From Flavobacterium sp. (GTDB taxonomy: Bacteria > Bacteroidota > Bacteroidia > Flavobacteriales > Flavobacteriaceae), in NCBI RefSeq assembly GCF_029945805.1, contig NZ_JAQSDH010000045.1, forward strand, positions 62,001 through 126,000: DNA of 64,000 nt. The letters run 5' to 3'. How positions within the stretch are numbered: position 1 is the first letter of the stretch; each line of letters opens with the position of its first letter. The notes under the pieces were generated by a model that was given only the letters and a program-made list of their open reading frames with translations, was not told the DNA's origin and ran no database searches. A program made the translations under genes and the position numbers. Below are positions 7,437 through 15,380 of the stretch, one piece after another.

Positions 7437-10004
7437 TTATTTCAAAGCATCCACTTTCGCTTGAACTTCAGCTTCAGTTCCTTCGAAAGTTTCATTTGTT
7501 GAAGTTCCTCCAACGGTAGTTGTAATGGTTGCTTTAGCTTTACCATCAGTATTGGTAATAACCACTTTTACATTTTTTTCAGCGCTGCTTGGAGCAATAG
7601 CTCCTTTTTTTGCACAACAGTCCATTTTTTTATCAGCGATGAATTTTCCATCAGCATCATAGTGAGAAAGACACGCTTCTTTTTGAGTAGCATCACACCC
7701 TAAAGAATCGCACATTGCTGCACACTCTTCTTTGGTCATGTCCTTGCATTTGCTCATATCGCATTTGCCCATCATCATATCACCTGCACATTCCATTTTC
7801 ATACCTGATTCTTTAGTTCCACCTTCGTGACCTGCGCCTAAGATTGGAGCAATAACTAATCCAATAAGACAAGTCAATTTGATTAAGATGTTCATTGATG
7901 GACCAGAAGTATCTTTAAATGGATCTCCGACAGTATCTCCAGTTACAGCCGCTTTGTGCGCATCAGAACCTTTGAAAGTCATTTCACCATTAATCATAAC
8001 ACCCGCTTCGAAAGATTTCTTAGCGTTATCCCAAGCACCACCAGCGTTATTTTGGAACACAGCCCAAAGCACTCCAGATACAGTAACTCCAGCCATATAA
8101 CCCCCTAACATTTCAGCGATTAATTGGTTGTTGTCTGAGTATATTAATTTACCTAAAAGTACAATTGCAATTGGGAAACCAATCGTCATAATTCCAGGCA
8201 ACATCATTTCGCGTAAAGCAGCTTTTGTAGAAATATCTACACATTTAGCATATTCTGGTTTTCCAGTTCCTTCCATAATTCCTGGAATTTCTTTAAACTG
8301 ACGACGTACTTCGTATACCATATCCATGGCTGCTTTTCCCACAGAGTTCATTGCTAAAGCAGAGAACACAACTGGAATCATACCCCCAACAAATAACATA
8401 GCTAATACTGGCGCTTTGAAGATATTGATCCCATCAATTCCGGTAAAGGTTACGTAAGCAGCAAATAAAGCTAATGAGGTTAATGCAGCAGAAGCGATTG
8501 CGAAACCTTTTCCTGTTGCAGCGGTCGTGTTACCGACAGAATCTAAAATATCTGTACGAGTACGCACTTCTTTTGGCAATTCACTCATTTCAGCAATTCC
8601 ACCTGCATTATCAGAGATTGGTCCGAAAGCATCGATTGCTAATTGCATTGCTGTTGTAGCCATCATTGCAGAAGCCGCAAGAGCTACTCCGTAAAAACCA
8701 GCTAAAGCATATGTTGACCAGATTGCTCCAGCGAATAATAATACGGTTGGGAACGTAGAAATCATTCCGGTAGCTAAACCAGCAATTACATTAGTTCCGG
8801 CTCCAGTTGATGATTTTTGTACAATGGCCAAAACTGGTTTTGTACCTAATCCTGTGTAATATTCTGTTACTGAAGAAATAGCTCCACCCACAAATAATCC
8901 AATTAAAGTAGCATAGAAAACACGCATTGAAGAAATATCTTGTAATCCTTCACCGAAGAATGACATTTTCATTGTTGCAGGCAACATCCATTGAACTAAG
9001 AAGAAACAAGCTACAGCAGTCAATACAATAGAAACCCAGTTTCCGATGTTAAGTGCTTTTTGAACTTGAGCTTCTTTAGCCGTATCGCTAGAAATTTTAA
9101 CTAACATAGTTCCGATGATCGAGAATAAAATTCCGAAACCAGCGATAGACATTGGCAATAAGATTGGTCCAATTCCACCGAAAGCATCATTTATCATTCC
9201 GCCCATATCTTGAATCACATAGTTACCCAAAACCATTGCAGCCAAAACTGTTGCTACATAAGAACCGAATAAATCAGCACCCATTCCGGCAACATCACCA
9301 ACGTTGTCACCAACGTTATCTGCAATTGTAGCAGGATTTCTTGGATCATCTTCTGGAATACCCGCTTCTACTTTACCTACTAAGTCAGCACCAACGTCAG
9401 CAGCTTTAGTATAAATACCACCACCAACACGTGCAAACAATGCAATAGATTCAGCTCCAAGAGAGAAACCAGCTAGCGTTTCAAGAACTACAGTCATATC
9501 TTCAGTGTTTGTCCAAACACCGCCCATGAATTTTTGAAAAAGTATGATAAAGAATCCAGTTAGACCTAAAACGGCTAAACCAGCAACTCCTAATCCCATT
9601 ACCGTTCCACCACCAAAAGAAACTTTTAAGGCTTGTGGCAAACTAGTACGAGCAGCTTGAGTTGTTCTTACATTAGTTTTTGTTGCGATTTTCATTCCCA
9701 TGTTTCCGGCTAAAGCTGAAAAGAAAGCTCCGAAAATAAAAGCAACTACAATTAATAAATGCGTTTTAACACCTGGTATAAAAGTAATACCCGCTAAAGC
9801 TATACTCGCAATAACTACGAAAATGGCTAATAATCGGTATTCTGCTTTTAGGAAAGCCAAAGCACCTTCATAAATGTAATCTGAAATCTCTTTCATCTTA
9901 CCGTCTCCAGCGTCTTGTTTTAATACCCAAGATCTTTTGATTGCCATAAAAGCCAATCCTATTAATGCCATAACTATTGGCACATAAATCATCATTGATT
10001 CCAT
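7437..10004 (-). CDS. hppA: Membrane-bound ion-translocating pyrophosphatase (K+-dependent type) with Cys/Met-rich C-terminal extension
   Basis: The start at 10004 (MESMMIYVPIVM) removes an implausible 15-residue leader. The 855-residue protein has about 16 membrane helices and the signature DNVGDNVGDVAGMGAD that binds PPi-Mg. The GNTTAATGKG motif has Ala and Gly at the two positions where K+-independent enzymes have Lys and Thr, so it should need K+; whether it pumps H+, Na+ or both cannot be decided. After the last helix (LIGLVIAPIL) there is an unusual tail of about 133 residues with nine Cys and many Met, then a small domain ending VQAKVDALK. Termini of this family face the periplasm. TACTTTTG at 10038-10045 is a likely -7 box. 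Confidence 0.95.
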   Translation of the reverse strand: MESMMIYVPIVMALIGLAFMAIKRSWVLKQDAGDGKMKEISDYIYEGALAFLKAEYRLLAIFVVIASIALAGITFIPGVKTHLLIVVAFIFGAFFSALAGNMGMKIATKTNVRTTQAARTSLPQALKVSFGGGTVMGLGVAGLAVLGLTGFFIILFQKFMGGVWTNTEDMTVVLETLAGFSLGAESIALFARVGGGIYTKAADVGADLVGKVEAGIPEDDPRNPATIADNVGDNVGDVAGMGADLFGSYVATVLAAMVLGNYVIQDMGGMINDAFGGIGPILLPMSIAGFGILFSIIGTMLVKISSDTAKEAQVQKALNIGNWVSIVLTAVACFFLVQWMLPATMKMSFFGEGLQDISSMRVFYATLIGLFVGGAISSVTEYYTGLGTKPVLAIVQKSSTGAGTNVIAGLATGMISTFPTVLLFAGAIWSTYALAGFYGVALAASAMMATTAMQLAIDAFGPISDNAGGIAEMSELPKEVRTRTDILDSVGNTTAATGKGFAIASAALTSLALFAAYVTFTGIDGINIFKAPVLAMLFVGGMIPVVFSALAMNSVGKAAMDMVYEVRRQFKEIPGIMEGTGKPEYAKCVDISTKAALREMMLPGIMTIGFPIAIVLLGKLIYSDNNQLIAEMLGGYMAGVTVSGVLWAVFQNNAGGAWDNAKKSFEAGVMINGEMTFKGSDAHKAAVTGDTVGDPFKDTSGPSMNILIKLTCLIGLVIAPILGAGHEGGTKESGMKMECAGDMMMGKCDMSKCKDMTKEECAAMCDSLGCDATQKEACLSHYDADGKFIADKKMDCCAKKGAIAPSSAEKNVKVVITNTDGKAKATITTTVGGTSTNETFEGTEAEVQAKVDALK

Positions 10005-10037
10005 AAAAATAATTTTTGTTATAAAATTTATCGGTCG

Positions 10038-10045
10038 CAAAAGTA
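10038..10045 (-). promoter_or_regulatory. -7 box TACTTTTG for hppA
   Basis: Exact match to the Bacteroidota -7 consensus TAnnTTTG on the minus strand, 33 bases upstream of the hppA start. I see no TTG at the usual -33 distance. Confidence 0.5.
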
Positions 10046-10059
10046 ACAAAACTTTAACA

Positions 10060-10093
10060 AAAAAGGCACTATTCTACTGAATAATGCCTTTTT
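10060..10093 (-). terminator. Terminator of ppa
   Basis: A 15-bp stem (arms at 10060-10074 and 10079-10093, one mismatch, 4-base loop) has A/T tails on both sides. It lies between the ppa stop and the hppA promoter, so the two genes are separate transcription units. Confidence 0.9.
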
Positions 10094-10109
10094 TAGCGTT
10101 TGCCCCTAA

Positions 10110-10640
10110 TTATTTAATACTAAATAAGCCTTCGGGTCTATTTTCAATAGCGTCAAAACGCTCTGTACATGCTTTAATGATGGCATAGGCTTCTTTAACA
10201 TTGCCCCATCCTTCTACATCAACTTGTTTGTTTTCTAAATCTTTGTACACTTGGAAAAAATGCTCAATTTCTTTTAACAAATGAGGATTCATATCGCTTA
10301 AGTCGTTTAGTTTATTCCAAATTGGATCAGAAACAGGAACACAAATAACTTTTTCATCTGGTCCATTATCATCGGCCATGTGGAACACTCCGATTGGTTT
10401 TACTTCCATGACACACCCTGGAAATGTGGGTTCTGTTACCAATACTAATACATCCAATGGATCGCCGTCAAGTGCTAGTGTTTCTGGAATGAATCCGTAA
10501 TCAGCTGGATACATCATTGATGAAAACAACATTCTATCGTAGCGTATTTTTTTTAATTCAAAATCATATTCGTATTTATTTCTACTTCCTTTTGGAATTT
10601 CAATTAATACATCGAATGTTGACATTTTATCTGCAGTCAT
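10110..10640 (-). CDS. ppa: Soluble inorganic pyrophosphatase, family I
   Basis: The start at 10640 (MTADKMSTFDVLIEIP) sits below a strong promoter and fits family length (176 residues). Family I motifs are complete: IEIPKGSRNKYEYD near the N-terminus, YPADYGFIPET, and the signature DGDPLDVLVL with the metal-binding aspartates. It hydrolyses cytosolic PPi to phosphate and pulls biosynthetic reactions forward. It is encoded directly upstream of the membrane pyrophosphatase, which uses the same substrate to pump ions. Confidence 0.97.
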   Translation of the reverse strand: MTADKMSTFDVLIEIPKGSRNKYEYDFELKKIRYDRMLFSSMMYPADYGFIPETLALDGDPLDVLVLVTEPTFPGCVMEVKPIGVFHMADDNGPDEKVICVPVSDPIWNKLNDLSDMNPHLLKEIEHFFQVYKDLENKQVDVEGWGNVKEAYAIIKACTERFDAIENRPEGLFSIK

Positions 10641-10662
10641 TTTCTCTTTATTTTTAGGAGTG

Positions 10663-10692
10663 CAAAGGTACAAATTCTATTATTTTAACCAA
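10663..10692 (-). promoter_or_regulatory. Promoter of ppa
   Basis: On the minus strand TTG (10690-10692), 19 bases, then TACCTTTG (10663-10670), a full match to the Flavobacterium -33/-7 promoter with ideal spacing. It ends 22 bases before the ppa ATG. Confidence 0.75.
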
Positions 10693-10791
10693 GAAAGAAA
10701 TACAAAGACATTTCAGCTTCAAAGTATCCTAATGACTAAGTGAACGTTTTTTTGTGTTTTACACGTAGTTTGTGTTAGCGGTTGAAACGGC

Positions 10792-10895
10792 ATCCTTTTT
10801 TGTTCTTCCTTACAATTTTCTAGAAATGAACACGACGTGAAAGAACAAAAAAGATATAGTGGAAGACGCGACTCTCGTTTTTTTCTAACGAGAGT
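10792..10895. repeat. Intergenic palindrome pair (REP-like)
   Basis: Two adjacent inverted repeats fill the spacer downstream of the DUF5686 gene: a 12-bp core TTTTTTGTTCTT at 10796-10807 paired with 10841-10852, and ACTCTCGTT at 10871-10879 paired with AACGAGAGT at 10887-10895. Neither is followed by a clean T run, so they look more like a dispersed repeat or structured 3' end than a standard terminator. Confidence 0.5.
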
Positions 10896-10906
10896 AACAC
10901 CGCAAT

Positions 10907-13396
10907 TTAAAAATTAAATCCGAACGTACCTTTTACAGTAAAGTTATTGGTATCGGGGACATCTCTATAATTGCCTCTCCACGCAAAATCAAGACGGAAA
11001 ACTTTAAAAATGTTTCCGATTCCAGCGCTGTATTCCCAGTACGGTTTTTCTGGCGCTTGATAAATTAATCCAGACGCATTGATTAGTCGGTTTTGATCGG
11101 AAACTGTTCCGTAAACTCCTTTTATACCAACAATTTCTCTAAGATTTAATTTTCTTAACAACGGAATACGAGCAAATATTTTTCCTTGAAAATTGTGGTC
11201 CCACTTAGCAGTTACATACTGATCGGCTACAAATTCGTAAAAATTAAGATTGTTGAACGTATTGTCAATGATAAATAAAGTTTGGTTACCGGGAACGACA
11301 CTCATTAAACCTAGAGGAATGGTACCAAATGTTTTTCCTAACTCCAGAGTAAAATTTGAACGACCAAGAGGTCCAATGATGATTGGTTGCTTGTAATATA
11401 ACTGTACTTTTTGATAGCTAAAATCACTGTTAATAAATCCTTTTAGTCCTTGACTGTAGGTAATAAAAATTCGACTGAATGGGGAATCAATGTCGCGTCT
11501 TTCAACACCGTAACCAATAGTCTTTTTCTTTGGTGTTAGTTCAATTTGTAAATTTAGTTCAGATTGTTTTACATCACTTTTTGTGTTAGTTTGAGTAGCA
11601 TCGGTGAAATAATCCAATTTAAACGTATCGGAAGCGGACTCCAAAGTTCGGTATGAAAATCCTACTTGGAAAATGATGTTTTTAATAGGCTCAATTTCTG
11701 CTGCTATTGTGGTGAGGTTGATGTTGGTCAACTTACCGTTAGCGCCGGTGGTGAATAATCCTGACGACGCATAACTTCTTCCTAAAACATCATTTGTTGT
11801 AGTAAGACTGGCACCGATTTGTTCAACATCTCGTCTATTTCCGCCCGAAATGATAACTCGGCTCTTTTTGTCAACCATCCATTTTCCGGAAATTCCATAT
11901 TTGAATTTATTATCCTTAAATCCGTAAGCTGTATAGCCTTGCATACGCCAAAGATCATTTGGTCCAAAATAAGTTCTGGCACCAGCTCTAAGGCGCCATC
12001 CTTCCACTTCGTTATTTCCAATGGTTGAAAATATTGGGCCGTAATCTAAATGTAATTTTGGAATTTCAATATAACCACTTCCCAAAATGGAAACCAAGCT
12101 GTAAAGTCGTTTAAACTTCTTGACCGTTTTGAGCGTGTCAATCATTTCATAGATTTTCTTTTCGTCTTTGTTTAGCTTTTCGAATCGGTTCTCGTCCCAA
12201 TATTCATCAGTTTTACCGTAAACTTCGTTGTTGATGAAATTGATTTCGCTTTTGTAAAACTTATCAGGTTTCTTTTCATCAAATTTGAAATTTCTGTACA
12301 AAGTGGTACGTTTTCCATAAACACCTTTTGATTCTTCTTTTTTTCTCAAAGCAAAATCAGACATCATATAATCTCGGGTTGGGAGGAAAACCGAATCGTT
12401 TAACACGTCGAATTCCTGTTCAATATAAATATCTTTTACCCAGTTAATATTGGCGCTTTTTGTAATGGCCATGTTTATTTTCTTGATGGCAAAAGTGGTA
12501 TCGTTTACCCAAAAATCTCCTTTGAAAGTCAACTCGTTTTTACGTCTTGGATAGAAAATGACATTATAGCAAACCTTGTTATCTATAACGGCTGTATCGG
12601 CCAAAATATAGTTGTAAACATCGATTCCGGTGCGCGATAATGGACTTGTAAAACTCTTATCGAAGAAATTCAGATAATTATCATAAATGTCAAAATCACT
12701 ATACAAATCTTTGATAAACATATTCACACCATCGCCGCTTCCTAATCCCGAATTTTTGTTGGCTTTTAGCACTTCTTTTACTCGTTTGCTTTCGTTATCA
12801 CCGTAGACATCTGACAGAGCTTCATTGATAAAAATTGGCAAATAGGTCTTTCCAGTAACTTTAGAGGTATCGATATTCTTGAAAACGAATTCCATGCCTT
12901 TGAAAATTTTATTTTTCATAAAAGCACTGTCGATGGTATTCATATCAAATTCTACCTTTTCGTACTTTTCATATTCATATTGCTTGAACATCTTCAAACC
13001 GTTCTTTCTTCTTCTTTCCCAAATTTTTCTTAGGATATCTAAAGCCGGATTGCTTTTTTTAGAAGTCTTTCCAGAATATATTCGGACTTCCTTTAGCGCG
13101 TTACCTTCGGTCATTACAACCTTAAAATCATAATTGACTAGTTTTGGAAGCTTTATAGTTTTATCGGGGAAACCGACGTAAGACACTACTAGTTCGGTAT
13201 AATTATCGGGAGATTCTATATAAAATCTGCCGTCTTCATTGGATACAACTCCAATGTTTGAACCTTTGAAAACTAAATTGGCATAAGGAATTGGCTGATT
13301 TGAATTATCTACAATAACCCCACTAACTTTGGTTTGGGCAAGAGTATAATTTGATAGAGCAAAAAACAGAGTGAGGAGCGTAATTATCTTTTTCAT
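10907..13396 (-). CDS. DUF5686 outer-membrane protein with CarboxypepD_reg-like domain
   Basis: The start at 13396 begins a signal peptide ending NYTLAQ. Of 829 residues, the first 90 after the signal form a CarboxypepD_reg-like beta-sandwich (GVIVDNSNQPIPYANL, VSYVGF), as found before TonB-dependent receptors. The rest is a DUF5686 region with many alternating aromatic strands and an aromatic C-terminus (TVKGTFGFNF) typical of outer-membrane beta-barrels. There is no TonB-receptor plug. Function is unknown; the family is widespread in Bacteroidota. A paralogue of the same architecture lies at 60146-62533. Confidence 0.88.
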   Translation of the reverse strand: MKKIITLLTLFFALSNYTLAQTKVSGVIVDNSNQPIPYANLVFKGSNIGVVSNEDGRFYIESPDNYTELVVSYVGFPDKTIKLPKLVNYDFKVVMTEGNALKEVRIYSGKTSKKSNPALDILRKIWERRRKNGLKMFKQYEYEKYEKVEFDMNTIDSAFMKNKIFKGMEFVFKNIDTSKVTGKTYLPIFINEALSDVYGDNESKRVKEVLKANKNSGLGSGDGVNMFIKDLYSDFDIYDNYLNFFDKSFTSPLSRTGIDVYNYILADTAVIDNKVCYNVIFYPRRKNELTFKGDFWVNDTTFAIKKINMAITKSANINWVKDIYIEQEFDVLNDSVFLPTRDYMMSDFALRKKEESKGVYGKRTTLYRNFKFDEKKPDKFYKSEINFINNEVYGKTDEYWDENRFEKLNKDEKKIYEMIDTLKTVKKFKRLYSLVSILGSGYIEIPKLHLDYGPIFSTIGNNEVEGWRLRAGARTYFGPNDLWRMQGYTAYGFKDNKFKYGISGKWMVDKKSRVIISGGNRRDVEQIGASLTTTNDVLGRSYASSGLFTTGANGKLTNINLTTIAAEIEPIKNIIFQVGFSYRTLESASDTFKLDYFTDATQTNTKSDVKQSELNLQIELTPKKKTIGYGVERRDIDSPFSRIFITYSQGLKGFINSDFSYQKVQLYYKQPIIIGPLGRSNFTLELGKTFGTIPLGLMSVVPGNQTLFIIDNTFNNLNFYEFVADQYVTAKWDHNFQGKIFARIPLLRKLNLREIVGIKGVYGTVSDQNRLINASGLIYQAPEKPYWEYSAGIGNIFKVFRLDFAWRGNYRDVPDTNNFTVKGTFGFNF

Positions 13397-13400
13397 AGCA

Positions 13401-13435
13401 AAAAAAACTTCATCAAAATTGTCTTGATGAAGTTT
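13401..13435 (-). terminator. Terminator of pdhB placed in the leader of the DUF5686 gene
   Basis: A 12-bp perfect stem (AAACTTCATCAA with TTGATGAAGTTT, 7-base loop) is followed on the minus strand by a T tract that ends only 4 bases before the ATG at 13396. It should end pdhB transcripts, but also occupies the ribosome-binding zone of the next gene. Confidence 0.85.
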
Positions 13436-13440
13436 CAAAT

Positions 13441-13515
13441 ATAGGTATTTAGATTGTTAGATTATTAGACATTTTAGACTTCTTAGATTTTTTATGTTTA
13501 TCTAATACTCTAAAC
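13441..13515. repeat. Degenerate TTAGA-word repeat spacer
   Basis: The spacer between pdhB and the DUF5686 gene is built from loosely spaced copies of TTAGAT/TTAGAC (for example TTAGATTGTTAGATTATTAG). The same words recur at 45934-45972. Confidence 0.6.
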
Positions 13516-13536
13516 TATTTAAGTGGTCTGACTAAT

Positions 13537-14514
13537 TTATTTGTAAGTTACTTTTTTTACCGCTTTGATTACATCTTGTGCGTTTGGCAACCACTCTTTT
13601 AAAAGTGTTGGCGAATAAGGCGCAGGTGTATCGGCTGTGGTGATTCTTTGGATTGGCGCATCAAGATAATCGAATGCTCTTTCCTGAACCATATAGGTAA
13701 TCTCAGAGGCAACGCTGGCAAATGGCCAAGCCTCTTCAAGAACTACCAATCGGTTTGTTTTTTTAACCGAAGTGATAATCGCATCGTAATCCATTGGACG
13801 AACTGTTCTCAAATCGATAATTTCGCATGAGATTCCTTCTTTTGCCAGTTCTTCAGCAGCGATGAAAGCTTCTTTAATAATTTTTCCGAATGAAACAATC
13901 GTTACATCTGTTCCTTCTCTTTTAATATCGGCAACACCAAGTGGAATTGTGTATTCTTCTTCTGGCACTTCTCCTTTATCTCCATACATTTGCTCTGATT
14001 CCATAAAAATAACTGGATCATTATCACGAATCGCAGCTTTCAATAACCCTTTTGCATCATATACGGTTGAAGGCACTACTACTTTCAGTCCCGGAGTATT
14101 GGCAAACCAGTTTTCAAACGCTTGTGAGTGTGTCGCTCCCAATTGCCCTGCCGAAGCTGTAGGACCTCGGAAAACCATCGGCATTGGAAATTGTCCTGCA
14201 GACATCTGACGCATTTTGGCAGCATTATTTATAATTTGATCAATTCCCACTAAAGAGAAATTAAAGGTCATATATTCTACAATCGGACGACAACCGTTCA
14301 TGGCAGAACCTACTGCGATTCCGGCAAAACCTAATTCAGCAATTGGTGTATCGATGATTCTTTTTGGACCAAATTCATCCAACATTCCTTTTGATGCTTT
14401 GTAAGCACCATTGTACTCGGCAACTTCCTCACCCATTAAATATACAGTCTCATCGCGACGCATTTCTTCACTCATTGCCTCACAAATCGCTTCTCTAAAT
14501 TGTATTGTTCTCAT
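13537..14514 (-). CDS. pdhB: Pyruvate dehydrogenase E1 component, beta subunit
   Basis: The 325-residue protein matches alpha2beta2-type E1 beta subunits end to end: REAICEAMSEEMRRDE, MGEEVAEYNGAYKAS with the thiamine-diphosphate Glu, DTPIAELGFAGIAVG, and the C-terminal transketolase domain with EEAWPFASVASEI. With E1 alpha it decarboxylates pyruvate and passes the acetyl group to lipoyl-E2. The alpha subunit and E2 are not in the window. The start codon is followed at once by the conserved N-terminus. Two TACTTTTG boxes lie upstream (14590-14597 and 14612-14619). Confidence 0.96.
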   Translation of the reverse strand: MRTIQFREAICEAMSEEMRRDETVYLMGEEVAEYNGAYKASKGMLDEFGPKRIIDTPIAELGFAGIAVGSAMNGCRPIVEYMTFNFSLVGIDQIINNAAKMRQMSAGQFPMPMVFRGPTASAGQLGATHSQAFENWFANTPGLKVVVPSTVYDAKGLLKAAIRDNDPVIFMESEQMYGDKGEVPEEEYTIPLGVADIKREGTDVTIVSFGKIIKEAFIAAEELAKEGISCEIIDLRTVRPMDYDAIITSVKKTNRLVVLEEAWPFASVASEITYMVQERAFDYLDAPIQRITTADTPAPYSPTLLKEWLPNAQDVIKAVKKVTYK

Positions 14515-14620
14515 ACTTTAATTTTTTTTGTCATCCCGGCACTTAGTCTACGCTCAGCATAAACTGAAGTCGAAGGAAATTTTGGTTAGCAAAAGTAAAA
14601 ATTTAAAATGACAAAAGTAT
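14515..14620 (-). promoter_or_regulatory. pdhB upstream region: two TACTTTTG boxes and a REP-like remnant
   Basis: Two exact TAnnTTTG matches on the minus strand (14590-14597, 14612-14619) can serve as -7 boxes. Between them and the ATG, 14529-14578 holds a GTCATCCCGGCACTTAG... stretch ending ACTGAAGTCGAAGG, which looks like a decayed copy of the REP-type sequence seen intact at 48688-48746. Confidence 0.45.
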
Positions 14621-14684
14621 TTTTTTAAGATAATTTGTAGTTTGTTTTTAACGCAAACGATGTAATGAGATTCATATAGCAATA

Positions 14685-14712
14685 AAGGCATCATTAGAAA
14701 TAATGATGCCTT
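14685..14712 (-). terminator. Terminator after the His/Ala-rich gene
   Basis: A 12-bp perfect stem AAGGCATCATTA / TAATGATGCCTT with a 4-base loop follows the stop codon of the gene at 14734. The T tract after it is short, so efficiency is uncertain. It would end the stress-gene run. Confidence 0.75.
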
Positions 14713-14733
14713 CATCGCTAGTACTTTAATTCT

Positions 14734-14949
14734 TTAAAATCCGTGATGTTGCTTAACTTCTTTTTCACATTCTACCGCTTGATCACTTTGTTGTAACGCT
14801 GTTTTTGCGCTCTCATTGGCTTGAATTTCTTCTCCACCAGCATGATATTTTGCAGCTTCAAGATGTGATTTGGCAGCTTCTTGATGGTATAATGCAGCAT
14901 TTTTGTGGCTTTCAACAATATTTAATGTTGATTCGTTATGGGTTTCCAT
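14734..14949 (-). CDS. Small His/Ala-rich heptad-repeat protein
   Basis: A 71-residue, probably all-helical, cytoplasmic protein that I cannot assign to a named family. The middle contains three consecutive seven-residue units of the type AALYHQE / AAKSHLE / AAKYHAG, which would put His residues and Ala residues on fixed faces of a helix. It has one Cys and a C-terminal QHHGF. It is the last gene of the stress-type run and follows the acidic protein by 23 bp. A role in desiccation, metal buffering or oligomerisation is possible but unsupported. Confidence 0.7.
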   Translation of the reverse strand: METHNESTLNIVESHKNAALYHQEAAKSHLEAAKYHAGGEEIQANESAKTALQQSDQAVECEKEVKQHHGF

Positions 14950-14972
14950 GGTTTCTAGATTTATTTAAATAA

Positions 14973-15314
14973 TTATCCGTTGTCTTCTTCGAGGTCATTG
15001 TGATTGTCTCCGCCAATGCTATAGCCGTTGTTTTCTTCATCTTCGCTTCCGATATCTTCTTGTTCATCATCCAATTCGGAACCCGGAATATCTAAATCAG
15101 AACCCGACTTATCTTGATTGAAGTTTTTTTCATTAAACTTACCGTCATCTGAATGAGAAGGTTTTTTTTTGGAAATATCTTCCGGATCTATTTCCGTTTC
15201 TTCGTTAGCATTGTTGTAAATATCCTCGCTTGGTGGATAAACTGGATACGCTGGGAAAGTTTTGTTGATGTCTTCCGTGGTTTCCTTTTTTGGTGTTTTG
15301 ATAATTTTTTTCAT
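14973..15314 (-). CDS. Small acidic, probably disordered protein
   Basis: A 113-residue protein with a basic N-terminus (MKKIIKTPKK), a Pro/Tyr segment (FPAYPVYPPSED) and a strongly acidic C-terminal half with motifs PGSELDDEQEDIGSEDEENN and GGDNHNDLEEDNG. The composition suggests intrinsic disorder. I recall similar short acidic proteins in other Flavobacteria near stress genes, but know no function. It lies 23 bp upstream of the His/Ala-rich gene and 66 bp downstream of the hydrolase gene. Confidence 0.75.
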   Translation of the reverse strand: MKKIIKTPKKETTEDINKTFPAYPVYPPSEDIYNNANEETEIDPEDISKKKPSHSDDGKFNEKNFNQDKSGSDLDIPGSELDDEQEDIGSEDEENNGYSIGGDNHNDLEEDNG

Positions 15315-15380
15315 GTTTTTATAGTATTTTTTAATTTGTCACATAGTATTTTCTTGACTACTCATTTTCAAATGACGTAC

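Noticed and set aside
10871..10895. Intrinsic terminator of the DUF5686 gene
   Set aside because: The 9-bp stem has its A/T run in the loop and is followed by GC-containing sequence, so it does not fit a standard terminator.
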